DNA of 33,854 nt. It comes from Candidatus Segetimicrobium genomatis. GTDB taxonomy: Bacteria; Sysuimicrobiota; Sysuimicrobiia; Sysuimicrobiales; Kaftiobacteriaceae. Of the stretch, positions 1 through 6,528 are shown in pieces; within the stretch, counting starts at the first letter, position 1; each line of letters begins with the position of its first letter. A program made the translations under genes and the position numbers. Below the pieces are notes generated by a model. That model had not been told where the DNA came from and did no database searches. It worked only from the letters and a program-made list of their open reading frames with translations. Location of the stretch: the NCBI GenBank assembly GCA_005882335.1, contig VBAP01000047.1, positions 1 through 33,854 on the forward strand. Reading direction: 5' to 3'.

Positions 1-1
1 T

Positions 2-694
2 GACATCAAGATCCCGCAGGTTGTCATCCAGGTGAACGTGGTGGAGATCAACACCACCGCGGAGCGCAAGCTGGGTCTCCTTAACGTAGATTCGGGGATC
101 GCCGGGGGCGCTGGCTTCGGGAACGTCGTCCTCGATAGCGCGAACAGGCGGATCAGCTTTACCCTGACGGACGCATCGCTGATTAACTTCGCGCTGCAGG
201 CTCTCATCAACGAAGGAAATGCGAGGATCCTGACTGCCCCACGTGTGGCGACGCTGGATGGGAACAAAGCGACGATCGTGCTGGGCCAAAAGATCCCGGT
301 CTTCACCTCGACGACGGTCGGAGGCCAGTTGCAAACGACGGTGAGTTACCAGGATGTCGGTGTCAAACTTGTGACGACGCCCAGGGTGAATACCGACGAA
401 TTGATCACCCTGGCCTTGACCCCGGAGGTCAGCACGTTGGGAGCGCAGGTGACGTCTGGAGCCCAACAGGCGTTCATCGTGAACACACGCAATGCGGACA
501 CGGTCCTGACCGTCGCAGACGGAAAAACAATTGTGCTCGGCGGGCTCATCGACCGCTCGGAGCGCACGTCGATAATTAAGGTGCCTCTGCTCGGCGATAT
601 CCCGATTCTCGGCGAGCTCTTCCGCAGCTCCGATACCACTGCGTCGGAGACCGAGGTGATCTTCCTGATCACCCCACAAATTGTCAAAGACTAG
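2..694 (+). CDS. Secretin (PilQ/GspD family), C-terminal part, cut by the window edge
   Basis: The frame is open from base 2, so the gene begins outside the window; the GTG at 32 is only an internal codon. The visible 230 residues are the C-terminal secretin domain, which forms the outer-membrane ring channel of type IV pilus or type II secretion systems. The start (IPQVVIQVNVVEIN) is the usual entry to the secretin core. It is followed by NARILTAPRVATLDG, then GQKIPVF, a Val/Gly gate region, and the signature VLGGLIDRSE...KVPLLGDIPILGELF, ending with the hydrophobic strand VIFLITPQIV. A prepilin-like gene lies about 0.6 kb downstream, which supports a pilus or secretion role. PilQ and GspD cannot be told apart without the N-terminal domains. 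No frameshift is seen. Confidence 0.93.
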   Translation, partial: DIKIPQVVIQVNVVEINTTAERKLGLLNVDSGIAGGAGFGNVVLDSANRRISFTLTDASLINFALQALINEGNARILTAPRVATLDGNKATIVLGQKIPVFTSTTVGGQLQTTVSYQDVGVKLVTTPRVNTDELITLALTPEVSTLGAQVTSGAQQAFIVNTRNADTVLTVADGKTIVLGGLIDRSERTSIIKVPLLGDIPILGELFRSSDTTASETEVIFLITPQIVKD

Positions 695-706
695 AGGGAG
701 ATGCCG

Positions 707-1120
707 ATGGGTCGCGTGCTGCTGCTCGCCGGAATCTTGATCGTCCTGTCTGCGCCTGCGGCGTCGGCCGATGTGCCCCTCTTCAACACGACACGGATGT
801 ACTCAGAGGCGGAGTTCACCGCAGCCATCAAACCCTACACGGACGGTATCGCCCGCAACGCCAACGACGCCGAAGCGCACCATTGGCTGGGGATCGCCTA
901 CCTGCAGGCGTTCAAGCTGTACAAATTCGGCCTCGCGCCTTATGCCGGGGGATATGGAGGAAGGGCCGTGGCGTCGCTGGAGCGGTCCGTGCAACTGAAA
1001 GCGGATCCGGCCGTGATGCTGGCGCTGGCTGAGGCCTACATCGTCGTGGGAGCGTTCAACAAGTGGGCCTCCATGACCGACCGTCAGCTGGCGGCCGCGC
1101 CGCCGTTACCAGTGAAGTAA
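707..1120 (+). CDS. Small secreted protein, TPR-like
   Basis: A predicted exported protein of 137 residues. It has a hydrophobic signal peptide (residues 2-18, VLLLAGILIVL core) and a likely signal peptidase I site after ASA (residues 19-21). The mature part is helical, with A-H-W-L-G-I-A-Y and A-L-A-E-A-Y-I-V-V-G-A patterns like two TPR-type helical hairpins separated by a Gly/Tyr-rich loop. Two ATGs are available, 701 and 707. The purine-rich GAGGGAG (694-700) abuts the first and is 6 nt from the second, so 707 is preferred. It starts 12 nt after the secretin and is probably co-transcribed with it. A terminator-like hairpin follows. A helper of the pilus or secretion system is possible, but the function is not known. 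Confidence 0.72.
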   Translation: MGRVLLLAGILIVLSAPAASADVPLFNTTRMYSEAEFTAAIKPYTDGIARNANDAEAHHWLGIAYLQAFKLYKFGLAPYAGGYGGRAVASLERSVQLKADPAVMLALAEAYIVVGAFNKWASMTDRQLAAAPPLPVK

Positions 1121-1146
1121 GAGCTTAGCCGGGTGAGGTTTCGACG

Positions 1147-1180
1147 CCGGCCGGGCGACATGCCCGGCCGGTGGTCTTTT
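1147..1180 (+). terminator. Intrinsic terminator after the secretin operon
   Basis: A perfect 10-bp GC stem (CCGGCCGGGC at 1147-1156, complement at 1162-1171) with a 5-nt loop is followed by TGGTCTTTT. It lies 27 nt after the small secreted protein and before the prepilin-like gene. Confidence 0.75.
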
Positions 1181-1251
1181 GACCCATCTGGGTCATTGCG
1201 CGTTCCGTGATTCCTGTGGTCTGATAGCGTCCGGAGCGGCGGAGGCGCGAG

Positions 1252-1740
1252 CTGGCTTCGGATCGCAGGATTCGTGGAGCCACTCTGCTCGAGGTCGTGG
1301 TGGCGATCGGCCTGAGTGCGATCGTGGCCGTCTTCGTCTGGCAGGCCGGCTCCCTGATGGTTCGTCTTCGCGTTCGCGCCGCGGCCGTGGTGCTGGTGTC
1401 CGACCTGCGCACGGTCCAGGCCCGCGCGATCGCGGAGCGCCGCCCGGACCGGTCGCACGGGCTGCAGTTCCAGGTCGGCAGTGATCGCTACCTGGTCGTC
1501 GTACACGACGGAGCCTCCGTCACTCTGAGCCAAGTCCGGCAACTGCCCGCCGGAGTCCGGACAACCTACGCCAGATTCGGCGGCAACACCTCCACCGCCG
1601 CCCTGTTTGGGGGTACCAGTCTATTCGGTGCGCCCTCTGGAGGGGGCACCGTCACCCTGACCGGCGATCGTGTGCGGATCTGCGTGCGTCTCCTCCCGGC
1701 GACAGGCCGGATTCGTGTCTCCCAGCAAGGCTGCCCATGA
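1252..1740 (+). CDS. Type IV prepilin-like protein (GspH/FimT type), probable CTG start
   Basis: The open frame contains a prepilin peptidase site: a short basic leader (ASDRRIRG) followed by ATLLEVVVAIGLSAIVAVF. That gives the expected Gly at -1, Glu at +5 and a hydrophobic helix of about 20 residues. The nearest conventional start, GTG at 1297, would lie inside this helix and remove the cleavage site. The only in-frame candidate that keeps the leader is CTG at 1252, preceded by GGAGG (1241-1245) with a 6-nt spacer; an in-frame stop at 1225 excludes longer forms. The protein is then 162 residues. The rest looks like a small pseudopilin globular domain, Gly/Thr-rich, with two Cys near the C-terminus (R-I-C-V-R and Q-Q-G-C-P) that could pair. 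The adjacent secretin fits. A GspH/FimT minor pseudopilin is the best guess. Confidence 0.78.
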   Translation: MASDRRIRGATLLEVVVAIGLSAIVAVFVWQAGSLMVRLRVRAAAVVLVSDLRTVQARAIAERRPDRSHGLQFQVGSDRYLVVVHDGASVTLSQVRQLPAGVRTTYARFGGNTSTAALFGGTSLFGAPSGGGTVTLTGDRVRICVRLLPATGRIRVSQQGCP

Positions 1741-1777
1741 GGCTGTTGGCGTTGAGGTAGCCGCCTGCTCCTATGCC

Positions 1778-1808
1778 GTCTTCAAAGGGGTCAGACCCCT
1801 TTGAAGAC
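1778..1808. repeat. REP-like palindrome, copy 1 (GGGGTCAGACCCC core)
   Basis: A perfect inverted repeat with 14-nt arms (first arm GTCTTCAAAGGGGT) around CAG. It lies upstream of the RAYT gene. The same core recurs at 1856, 2828 and 2857, so copies bracket the transposase. Palindromes flanking a RAYT are the usual REP arrangement. Confidence 0.85.
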
Positions 1809-1855
1809 GAGAGGTGACAGGGAGGACCCTGAAGGCCGGCTAGCACGGCGCAACT

Positions 1856-1879
1856 CTTCAAAGGGGTCAGACACTTTGC
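1856..1879. repeat. REP-like repeat, copy 2, decayed right arm
   Basis: CTTCAAAGGGGTCAGACACT repeats the left arm and centre of copy 1, but the right arm is degraded (ACACTTTGC instead of ACCCCTTTG). It ends exactly at the ATG of the RAYT gene, so the repeat occupies the place where a ribosome binding site would be. Confidence 0.75.
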
Positions 1880-2593
1880 ATGCCACGCCCTCGACGGAAT
1901 GCGCATGACGGTGCCATTTACCACGTGACGATCCACGGAAACAATGACGAGATGGTTTTCCGTGGCGCCCAGGATTATTATGCTTACCTTGAGCAGTTGA
2001 CCCGCACGATTAGGCGGTATGTATTCACCCTCCTGGCCTATGGGTTGATGACCAACCACATCCATCTAGTCGTTCGTACGCCTCAGGCCAACATTTCCGT
2101 AGCAATGCAGTGGTTGCATGGTTGCTATGCCGCGTTGTTTAATCGCTGGCACGGCCGCCGGGGGCACCTATTTCGAGATCGGTTCTCCAGTTCGATAATC
2201 GATAGCGATGAGTACCTACTGGAATCGACGCGCTACATCCATTTGAACCCCGTCCGAGCTGGTCTTGTCCTGAGGCCTGAGGATCACCGTTGGAGCAGCT
2301 ATCGGCGGTATGTTGGTGGAATCGATGAGCTGGTCCCCGTTGAGCCTGATCTTGTCTTGGCGTTGCTTTCGGAGAATCCCGAGCGACGCGAATCCCTGTA
2401 TCAGCGCTTCATAGAAGATGGTTTGGCCGGGCGGTGGACACCGAAACAGGATGGCATGAGTCCGATTGCGACTGCAGCGGCTGCCGTCGGGAGCCACAGC
2501 GATGCCGAGTGGCTCGCCACCCACGATCACTTTTTGACAGACCCCTCGCAACCGGACTCGCACCCTTGTCATTGGCGTGCTGAGAGGAGTTGA
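1880..2593 (+). CDS. REP-associated tyrosine transposase (IS200/Y1 family), C-terminus disrupted
   Basis: A RAYT, a single-strand DNA nuclease/transposase of the HUH Y1 type that acts on REP palindromes. Visible features are the N-terminal PRPRRNAHDGAIYHVTIHGN, the HUH motif in MTNHIHLVVRTP (residues about 57-68), HLFRDRF, and the catalytic-Tyr region STRYIHLNPVRAGLV followed by WSSYRRYVGG. Up to about residue 199 the protein is family-like. After that the reading frame passes through a 60-nt segment that is an exact inverted copy of part of the downstream beta-propeller gene, then ends in an unrelated tail (TDPSQPDSHPCHW). The family's C-terminal helix-turn-helix follows in another frame (2538-2777). 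The HUH domain may still be made, but the full-length protein is broken. No clear Shine-Dalgarno is seen. Confidence 0.85.
   Translation: MPRPRRNAHDGAIYHVTIHGNNDEMVFRGAQDYYAYLEQLTRTIRRYVFTLLAYGLMTNHIHLVVRTPQANISVAMQWLHGCYAALFNRWHGRRGHLFRDRFSSSIIDSDEYLLESTRYIHLNPVRAGLVLRPEDHRWSSYRRYVGGIDELVPVEPDLVLALLSENPERRESLYQRFIEDGLAGRWTPKQDGMSPIATAAAAVGSHSDAEWLATHDHFLTDPSQPDSHPCHWRAERS
2477..2536 (-). repeat. 60-nt inverted copy of a beta-propeller gene segment
   Basis: These bases are the exact reverse complement of 3631-3690, 60 of 60 identical, with unrelated flanks on both sides. On the minus strand they encode KVIVGGEPLGIAVAPDGSR, which is in frame and family-typical in the propeller gene. The propeller is therefore the donor and the RAYT the recipient. 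Confidence 0.95.
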
Positions 2594-2777
2594 GGGTTTG
2601 TCCACGACCGAAATTGCTGGGTACTTCGGCGTGCTGCCGCACGCCGTCATGACCGCGGCTTGGCGGCTTGCGAGAGGGGCCAGCCACGATCCACAGATCG
2701 TTGAGCGACTAGCGTGGATGCGGGCGGCTGCGACAGCAGCCCTAAAGAGTTCCGCAGACGGGGTTCATGAGGCGTAG
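2538..2777 (+). pseudogene. Detached C-terminal helix-turn-helix of the RAYT
   Basis: This frame (different from the main RAYT frame) reads QTPRNRTRTLVIGVLRG, then LSTTEIAGYFGVLPHAVMTA, then AWRLARG, which is the helix-turn-helix tail carried by many longer RAYTs. It opens immediately after a TGA (2535-2537) at the edge of the 60-nt inverted insert and ends at TAG 2775. The insert and the detached tail together indicate that one longer gene of about 895 nt has been broken. A possible start at 2577 would give a 66-residue protein, but no family is known to consist of this piece alone, so expression as a functional protein is doubtful. Confidence 0.7.
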
Positions 2778-2827
2778 CTTGACCTTCACGCAGCGGATCC
2801 GCTCCCTCAAGGCAGGCTTCTGGAGTT

Positions 2828-2845
2828 TTCAAAGGGGTCAGACCC
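2828..2845. repeat. REP-like repeat, copy 3, half palindrome
   Basis: TTCAAAGGGGTCAGACCC matches the left arm and centre of the perfect palindrome at 1778; the outer right arm is lost. It lies downstream of the RAYT. Confidence 0.75.
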
Positions 2846-2856
2846 ACCTGAATATC

Positions 2857-2883
2857 GTCTTCAAAAGGGTCAGACCCTATTGA
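2857..2883. repeat. REP-like palindrome, copy 4
   Basis: It begins GTCTTCAAAAGGGTCAGACC and ends CTATTGA: the same core as copy 1 with an A-for-G change in the left arm and an imperfect right arm. With copy 3 it forms a pair about 30 nt apart, on the far side of the transposase. The remaining 2778-3054 region holds no gene that I can support. Confidence 0.75.
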
Positions 2884-3054
2884 TGGATGTCCACCGGCTG
2901 CCAAATGGGAAGAACACACGTTCGTCTTTGCGGGCGGCAGTGAGTCTAAACCATCCTGTAGGAGGGCAAGGACACAAAGAACAGACCGAGGGTAGCGCCG
3001 GTGAGAGACCTCTCCGCGCCTCCCATCCATCGAAAACTGCTAGGAGTGAACACG

Positions 3055-4458
3055 ATGCGCCATCTGGTCTTCGGGCTAGTTGTGGCGCTTTTGCTTTCCT
3101 TGAGCATTGGAGCCAGCGGGAGCGGCTCGCAATCTCCCATGGCATTCATTCCCGGTTCCATGTCGAACTCGATTGCCGTGATCGACACAGGTCGCAATCA
3201 GGTAGCAGCCACGTTCGACATCTGGGACAACGGTGCCAATGCCACTCCCTTCGGGGTCGCAGTCTCCCCCGACGGGTTGCGGGTGTTCGTGTCGAATTTC
3301 ATGAGCGGGAACGTTGTGGTGATTGATGCCAAGACTCACGGTATCCTCGCCGAGATTCCGGTGGGCGTCTTCCCTACAGGAATTGCGATTGATCCTAAGG
3401 GGGAGCGAGTGTACGTAGCCACCAGCGGTGATGGCAACCTTTCGGTGATCGACGCCAGCAACTACTCTCGCATAGGGTCACCAATCTGCCTAGGTGCCGT
3501 CGTACGTACGCGCTGTGTGGGTTCCATTCCGCGCGGAGTAGCCGTGGATCCCAAGGCACCACGGGTATATGTGACCAACAAGAACGGCGGTGGTGCTGTC
3601 GTGGTAGTTGACACCGTGAGCCTTGGTATCCAAAAAGTGATCGTGGGTGGCGAGCCACTCGGCATCGCTGTGGCTCCCGACGGCAGCCGCCTTTACGTAG
3701 GGTTGAATGCTACCGGGCAGGTCGCTGTGCTGAATACCGCAGACTACAGTTTGATCGGGGGCATCTCGGTGGGGCGCGGGCCCTTCGGTCTGGCGTTGAG
3801 CCTGAAAGATGGACGCCTGTACGTTGCCAACGAGGTAGATGGGACGGTGTCTGTTATCGACACGGGCTTGCTCCAGGTCATGGGTAAACCGATTCCGGTG
3901 GGTACGAACCCCACGGGGCTGTCTCCGAAGCCCAGGGGGCTGTCTGTCACTGAGGACGGGAAGCATGTTTACGTCGCGAACTGGGGTATCGATAGCGTGT
4001 CGGTAATCGATACTGGGAGCCTCACCGTAGCAGAAATCGACCTGGTCACTGGTCGCGCCCCAATTGCGTTCGGCAACTCTATCACTCCAGGCGTCGCGGC
4101 GATCGACGTGGCCATCGATATCAAGCCGGGCAGCGGCCAGCACACGATCAACCTGGGTTCCCATGGGGTCACGCCGGTGGCGATCTTGAGTACAAGCACT
4201 TTTAACGCACCAGTCCGCGTGAACCCCGCCACTGTCACACTGGCAGGCGCACCGGTGCAGTTAAAGGGAGACGGCGTAACCGCCGTCATCGAGGAACGTG
4301 ATGTGAATGGTGATGGCTTGGTGGACCTCGTCGTTCATGTTCGAACTGACGCGATGGTGTTTTCGCCGGGTGACACGACGGCTGTACTCGAAGGCAAGAC
4401 ATGGGATGATGAGTCCATCCGGGGCGAGGGCACTGTGAGGATTGTCCCCGGCAGGTAG
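3055..4458 (+). CDS. Secreted YVTN-family beta-propeller protein with C-terminal Ca-binding-type domain
   Basis: Predicted exported protein of 467 residues. ATG 3055 has AGGAG (3042-3046) 8 nt upstream and begins a clear signal peptide (MRHLVFGLVVALLLSLSIGA); the GTG at 3001 would put 18 extra residues before it. The body carries repeated blades of about 42-50 residues with the pattern P-x-G-[IV]-A-[IV]-x-P-D/K-G-x-x-[VL]-Y-V-x-x-x...V-S-V-I-D-T (for example DGRLYVANEVDGTVSVIDTG), the YVTN propeller fold. The last 100 residues (IDIKPGSGQHTINLGSHGVTP, then DVNGDGLVDLVVH) form a domain common at the C-termini of secreted bacterial proteins, with an EF-hand-like D-N-D-G-D loop. Bases 3631-3690 were the source of the inverted copy in the RAYT gene. 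A surface or periplasmic role is likely; the ligand is unknown. Confidence 0.9.
   Translation: MRHLVFGLVVALLLSLSIGASGSGSQSPMAFIPGSMSNSIAVIDTGRNQVAATFDIWDNGANATPFGVAVSPDGLRVFVSNFMSGNVVVIDAKTHGILAEIPVGVFPTGIAIDPKGERVYVATSGDGNLSVIDASNYSRIGSPICLGAVVRTRCVGSIPRGVAVDPKAPRVYVTNKNGGGAVVVVDTVSLGIQKVIVGGEPLGIAVAPDGSRLYVGLNATGQVAVLNTADYSLIGGISVGRGPFGLALSLKDGRLYVANEVDGTVSVIDTGLLQVMGKPIPVGTNPTGLSPKPRGLSVTEDGKHVYVANWGIDSVSVIDTGSLTVAEIDLVTGRAPIAFGNSITPGVAAIDVAIDIKPGSGQHTINLGSHGVTPVAILSTSTFNAPVRVNPATVTLAGAPVQLKGDGVTAVIEERDVNGDGLVDLVVHVRTDAMVFSPGDTTAVLEGKTWDDESIRGEGTVRIVPGR
3631..3690 (+). repeat. Donor copy of the 60-nt inverted repeat
   Basis: Exact reverse complement of 2477-2536. Here it is in frame and encodes one propeller blade segment, so this is the original location. 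Confidence 0.95.
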
Positions 4459-4485
4459 CAACACGAAGGCTGCGTTTTTGCTTGA

Positions 4486-4521
4486 GGGCCGGGATCCGGT
4501 AGATCCCGGCCCCTGCATTTT
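4486..4521 (+). terminator. Terminator-like hairpin after the beta-propeller gene
   Basis: GGGCCGGGATC (4486-4496) pairs perfectly with 4502-4512 around a 5-nt loop, followed by CCTGCATTTT. It lies 28 nt after the stop codon. The rest of 4459-4625 shows no gene. Confidence 0.7.
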
Positions 4522-4625
4522 CAAGACGCTTCCGGGACCAGGCCCGATAGACATCGCGTCCGGACAGGAAGGTGTTTAGCGCTCATCCAACTAGACATGA
4601 CGTCATACCAGGGAGGTCGTCACTA

Positions 4626-5690
4626 GTGATTTCTCGCCTGAATCGCCTGCGCACCCTGCTGGCCGAACATCATCTTGACGCCATCCTGATTCACAATGGG
4701 GAGAACCGGACCTACCTCACCGGGTTTACCGGCTCGGCCGGGGTTGCGCTGGTCACCGTACGCGAGTCGCTCCTGCTGGTTGATTTCCGTTATGTCGAGC
4801 AGGCGGCCGGCGAGGCCCCCGGGTGGGAGGTCGTCAAGGTTCCCCGCCAGGCCACGGAAATCGTGACGGAGATCGTGCGTGGCCGCGAACTGCAGCGGGT
4901 TGGTTTCGAGAGCGACGGGCTGACGTACAAACAGTATGACGAGCTGGGGACCGCGCTGCGACCGGCGGAGCTGGTGCCGGTGACCGGCGTTGACCGGCTG
5001 CGATGGGTCAAGGATGCGGACGAACTCGCGCGCATCCGCAAGGCGGTAGCGATTGCCGATGCCGGATTCGCTCATGTCCAAGGGTATCTGCGTCCGGGCA
5101 TCCGGGAGCGGGAGGTCGCGCTGGAGCTGGAGTTCTACATGCGGCGGCACGGTGCGGACAAGGAGGCGTTTGACACCATCGTCGCCAGCGGCGTGCGCTC
5201 GTCGCTCCCGCACGGCCGCGCCACCGAAAAAGTCCTCGCCTCCGGCGAATTCGTCACGCTCGACTTCGGCGCAGTGGTGCGTGGGTACCATTCAGACTGC
5301 ACGCGCACGGTGGTACTCGGCGACGCCTCGCCCCGCCACAGGGAGATCTATGACCTCGTACTCGCTGCCCAACGTGCCGCGCTGGGGGGGATCCGCCCCG
5401 GCGTCGCGGCCAGGGACGCCGATGCGCTGGCACGCCGCGTGATCACCGAGGCCGGGCACGGCGAACACTTCGGGCACGGCCTGGGCCACGGCGTCGGGCT
5501 GGCGATCCACGAGGGGCCAACGCTCTCGCCGCGCGAGGACGCCACGCTCGAGGCCGGGATGGTGGTAACCGTTGAACCGGGCGTGTACGTGCCGGGGTGG
5601 GGCGGCGTGCGCATTGAGGACCTGGTTGTCATCACACCGGACGGGTGCGAGGATCTGACCACGGCGCCTAAGCACCTGATCGTGCTGTAA
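4626..5690 (+). CDS. pepQ: Xaa-Pro aminopeptidase/dipeptidase, peptidase family M24
   Basis: Cytoplasmic metallopeptidase that removes or cleaves next to proline. An N-terminal creatinase-like domain (RLNRLRTLLAEHHLDAILIHNGENRTYLTGFTGSAG) is followed by the pita-bread catalytic domain. All five metal ligands are present: Asp213 (TLDFGAVV), Asp224 (HSDCTRTV), His288 (GHGLGHGVG), Glu317 (VEPGVYVPGWGG) and Glu331 (RIEDLVV). The chosen GTG has GGGAGG (4611-4616) 9 nt upstream and gives 354 residues, normal for the family; an upstream GTG at 4572 would add an unconserved stretch. It precedes efp, as in many Bacillota-like genomes. PepP and PepQ subtypes are not separated by what is visible. Confidence 0.93.
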   Translation: MISRLNRLRTLLAEHHLDAILIHNGENRTYLTGFTGSAGVALVTVRESLLLVDFRYVEQAAGEAPGWEVVKVPRQATEIVTEIVRGRELQRVGFESDGLTYKQYDELGTALRPAELVPVTGVDRLRWVKDADELARIRKAVAIADAGFAHVQGYLRPGIREREVALELEFYMRRHGADKEAFDTIVASGVRSSLPHGRATEKVLASGEFVTLDFGAVVRGYHSDCTRTVVLGDASPRHREIYDLVLAAQRAALGGIRPGVAARDADALARRVITEAGHGEHFGHGLGHGVGLAIHEGPTLSPREDATLEAGMVVTVEPGVYVPGWGGVRIEDLVVITPDGCEDLTTAPKHLIVL

Positions 5691-5692
5691 CC

Positions 5693-5749
5693 GAGGGAAG
5701 AGGGAAGAAGGAAGAGGGAAGAAGGACCTCTCCACTTCCCTCTTCCCTC
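5693..5749. repeat. Intergenic heptad inverted repeat (GGGAAGA type)
   Basis: A purine arm of 7-nt units (GAAGAGG/GAAGAAG) starts 3 nt after the peptidase stop, and a pyrimidine arm lies at 5735-5749. Bases 5693-5707 and 5735-5749 are perfect 15-bp complements. The right arm ends just before the TGATACAAT extended -10-like element of efp (5750-5758). Confidence 0.8.
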
Positions 5750-5781
5750 TGATACAATGCACCAGGTTTTGGAGAAGATCG

Positions 5782-6342
5782 ATGATCTCAAGCAGCGAGT
5801 TTCGTCCCGGCGTGATCATCCAGCTGAACGGCGACCTGTATGCCGTCGTGGAGACGCATCACCATAAGCGCGCGCAGCGCCAGGCCTTCGTGCGCGCGAA
5901 ACTGCGCAACCTCCGGACCGGCGCCGTGCTGGAGCGCAACTTTGCCTCGGACGACCGTGTGCCGCAGGTGTACCTGGATCGAAAGCCGATGCAGTACCTG
6001 TACTGTACTGGTGATGACTACGTGCTGATGGATCAGGCGACGTTCGAGCAGTTGACGTTGCCGGGCGCGCTGCTGGGGGATGCCGCGCACTACCTGAAGG
6101 ACAACATGGACGTGACGGTGGTGTTCTACGAAGGACGCCCGATCGCCGTCGAGCTTCCCAACGCGGTAGAGCTCGAGGTCGCAGAGACCGCCCCCGGTGT
6201 GCGGGGCGATACCGTCTCCGGGGGGTCGAAGCCCGCACGGCTCGAGACCGGTGTCACCGTGCAGGTTCCGCTGTTCGTGTCGGTGGGCGACCGCATCCGC
6301 GTGGATACAAGGACTGGAGCGTACCTGGAGCGTGTGAAATGA
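5782..6342 (+). CDS. efp: Translation elongation factor P, atypical tip loop
   Basis: EF-P binds between the P and E sites of the ribosome and relieves stalling at polyproline. The protein has 186 residues, the usual length, with three OB/KOW-like domains: SSEFRPGVIIQLNGDLYAVVE, then FVRAKLRNLRTGAVLERNF, then the conserved C-terminal GDTVSGGSKPARLETG...VPLFVSVGDRIRVDTRTGAYLERVK. The tip loop of domain I, normally KPGKG or KPGRG before x-A-F, reads KRAQRQAF (residues 29-36). The usually modified Lys/Arg is Gln32, and the Pro-Gly pair is lost. ATG 5782 has GGAG (5771-5774) 7 nt upstream. Whether this is the only EF-P of the organism cannot be seen here. Confidence 0.95.
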   Translation: MISSSEFRPGVIIQLNGDLYAVVETHHHKRAQRQAFVRAKLRNLRTGAVLERNFASDDRVPQVYLDRKPMQYLYCTGDDYVLMDQATFEQLTLPGALLGDAAHYLKDNMDVTVVFYEGRPIAVELPNAVELEVAETAPGVRGDTVSGGSKPARLETGVTVQVPLFVSVGDRIRVDTRTGAYLERVK

Positions 6343-6359
6343 CGGTCCTGTGGGTCGCC

Positions 6360-6388
6360 TTGCGACGCAGTATCCCCTCTGTTATACT
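6360..6388 (+). promoter_or_regulatory. Sigma70-type promoter upstream of nusB
   Basis: TTGCGA (6360-6365), a 17-nt spacer and TATACT (6383-6388). It lies 18 nt after the efp stop, so transcription probably starts near 6395, giving a leader of about 135 nt to nusB. Confidence 0.65.
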
Positions 6389-6394
6389 CTTCCC

Positions 6395-6494
6395 GTGCTG
6401 GACCACCCACGTCTGAGCAGCGCGCGCTTGGCGGCTGCATTGCAGCCAGGACCGCGTGCCACCAGACCACCGCAGGGTGGTCGTTTCTTTTTTG
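6395..6494 (+). ncRNA. nusB leader RNA or independent small RNA ending in an intrinsic terminator
   Basis: The interval from the predicted start site to a T-tract is about 100 nt and has no convincing ORF. It contains a small hairpin (GGCTG/CAGCC near 6432-6446) and ends with the hairpin at 6465-6482. A second copy of GACCACCC at 6401-6408 can pair with GGGTGGTC (6475-6482) and would prevent the terminator stem. This could be an attenuator for nusB or a stand-alone sRNA; no known RNA family was recognised. Confidence 0.4.
6465..6494 (+). terminator. Intrinsic terminator in the nusB leader
   Basis: GACCACC (6465-6471), loop GCAG and GGTGGTC (6476-6482) form a perfect 7-bp stem followed by GTTTCTTTTTT. 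It stands 35 nt before the nusB start codon, downstream of the nusB promoter. Confidence 0.72.
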
Positions 6495-6528
6495 GCACCA
6501 CGCGGTCGCGGCCACGGCGTGGATCCGC

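Noticed and set aside
2925-3054. AAACC, GGACACAAAG and GGTAGCG upstream of the beta-propeller recall the cyclic di-GMP-I (GEMM) riboswitch
   Set aside because: The GNRA tetraloop is TGTA, the conserved GACGCAAAGC is altered, and the outer stem does not close. A covariance-model search (Infernal, RF01051) would decide it.
6465-6510. AGGGTGGT next to a terminator in the nusB leader resembles a T-box antiterminator
   Set aside because: The rest of the T-box consensus (GNACCGCG after the GGTGG) is missing, the leader is too short for stem I, and nusB is not an amino acid-related gene.
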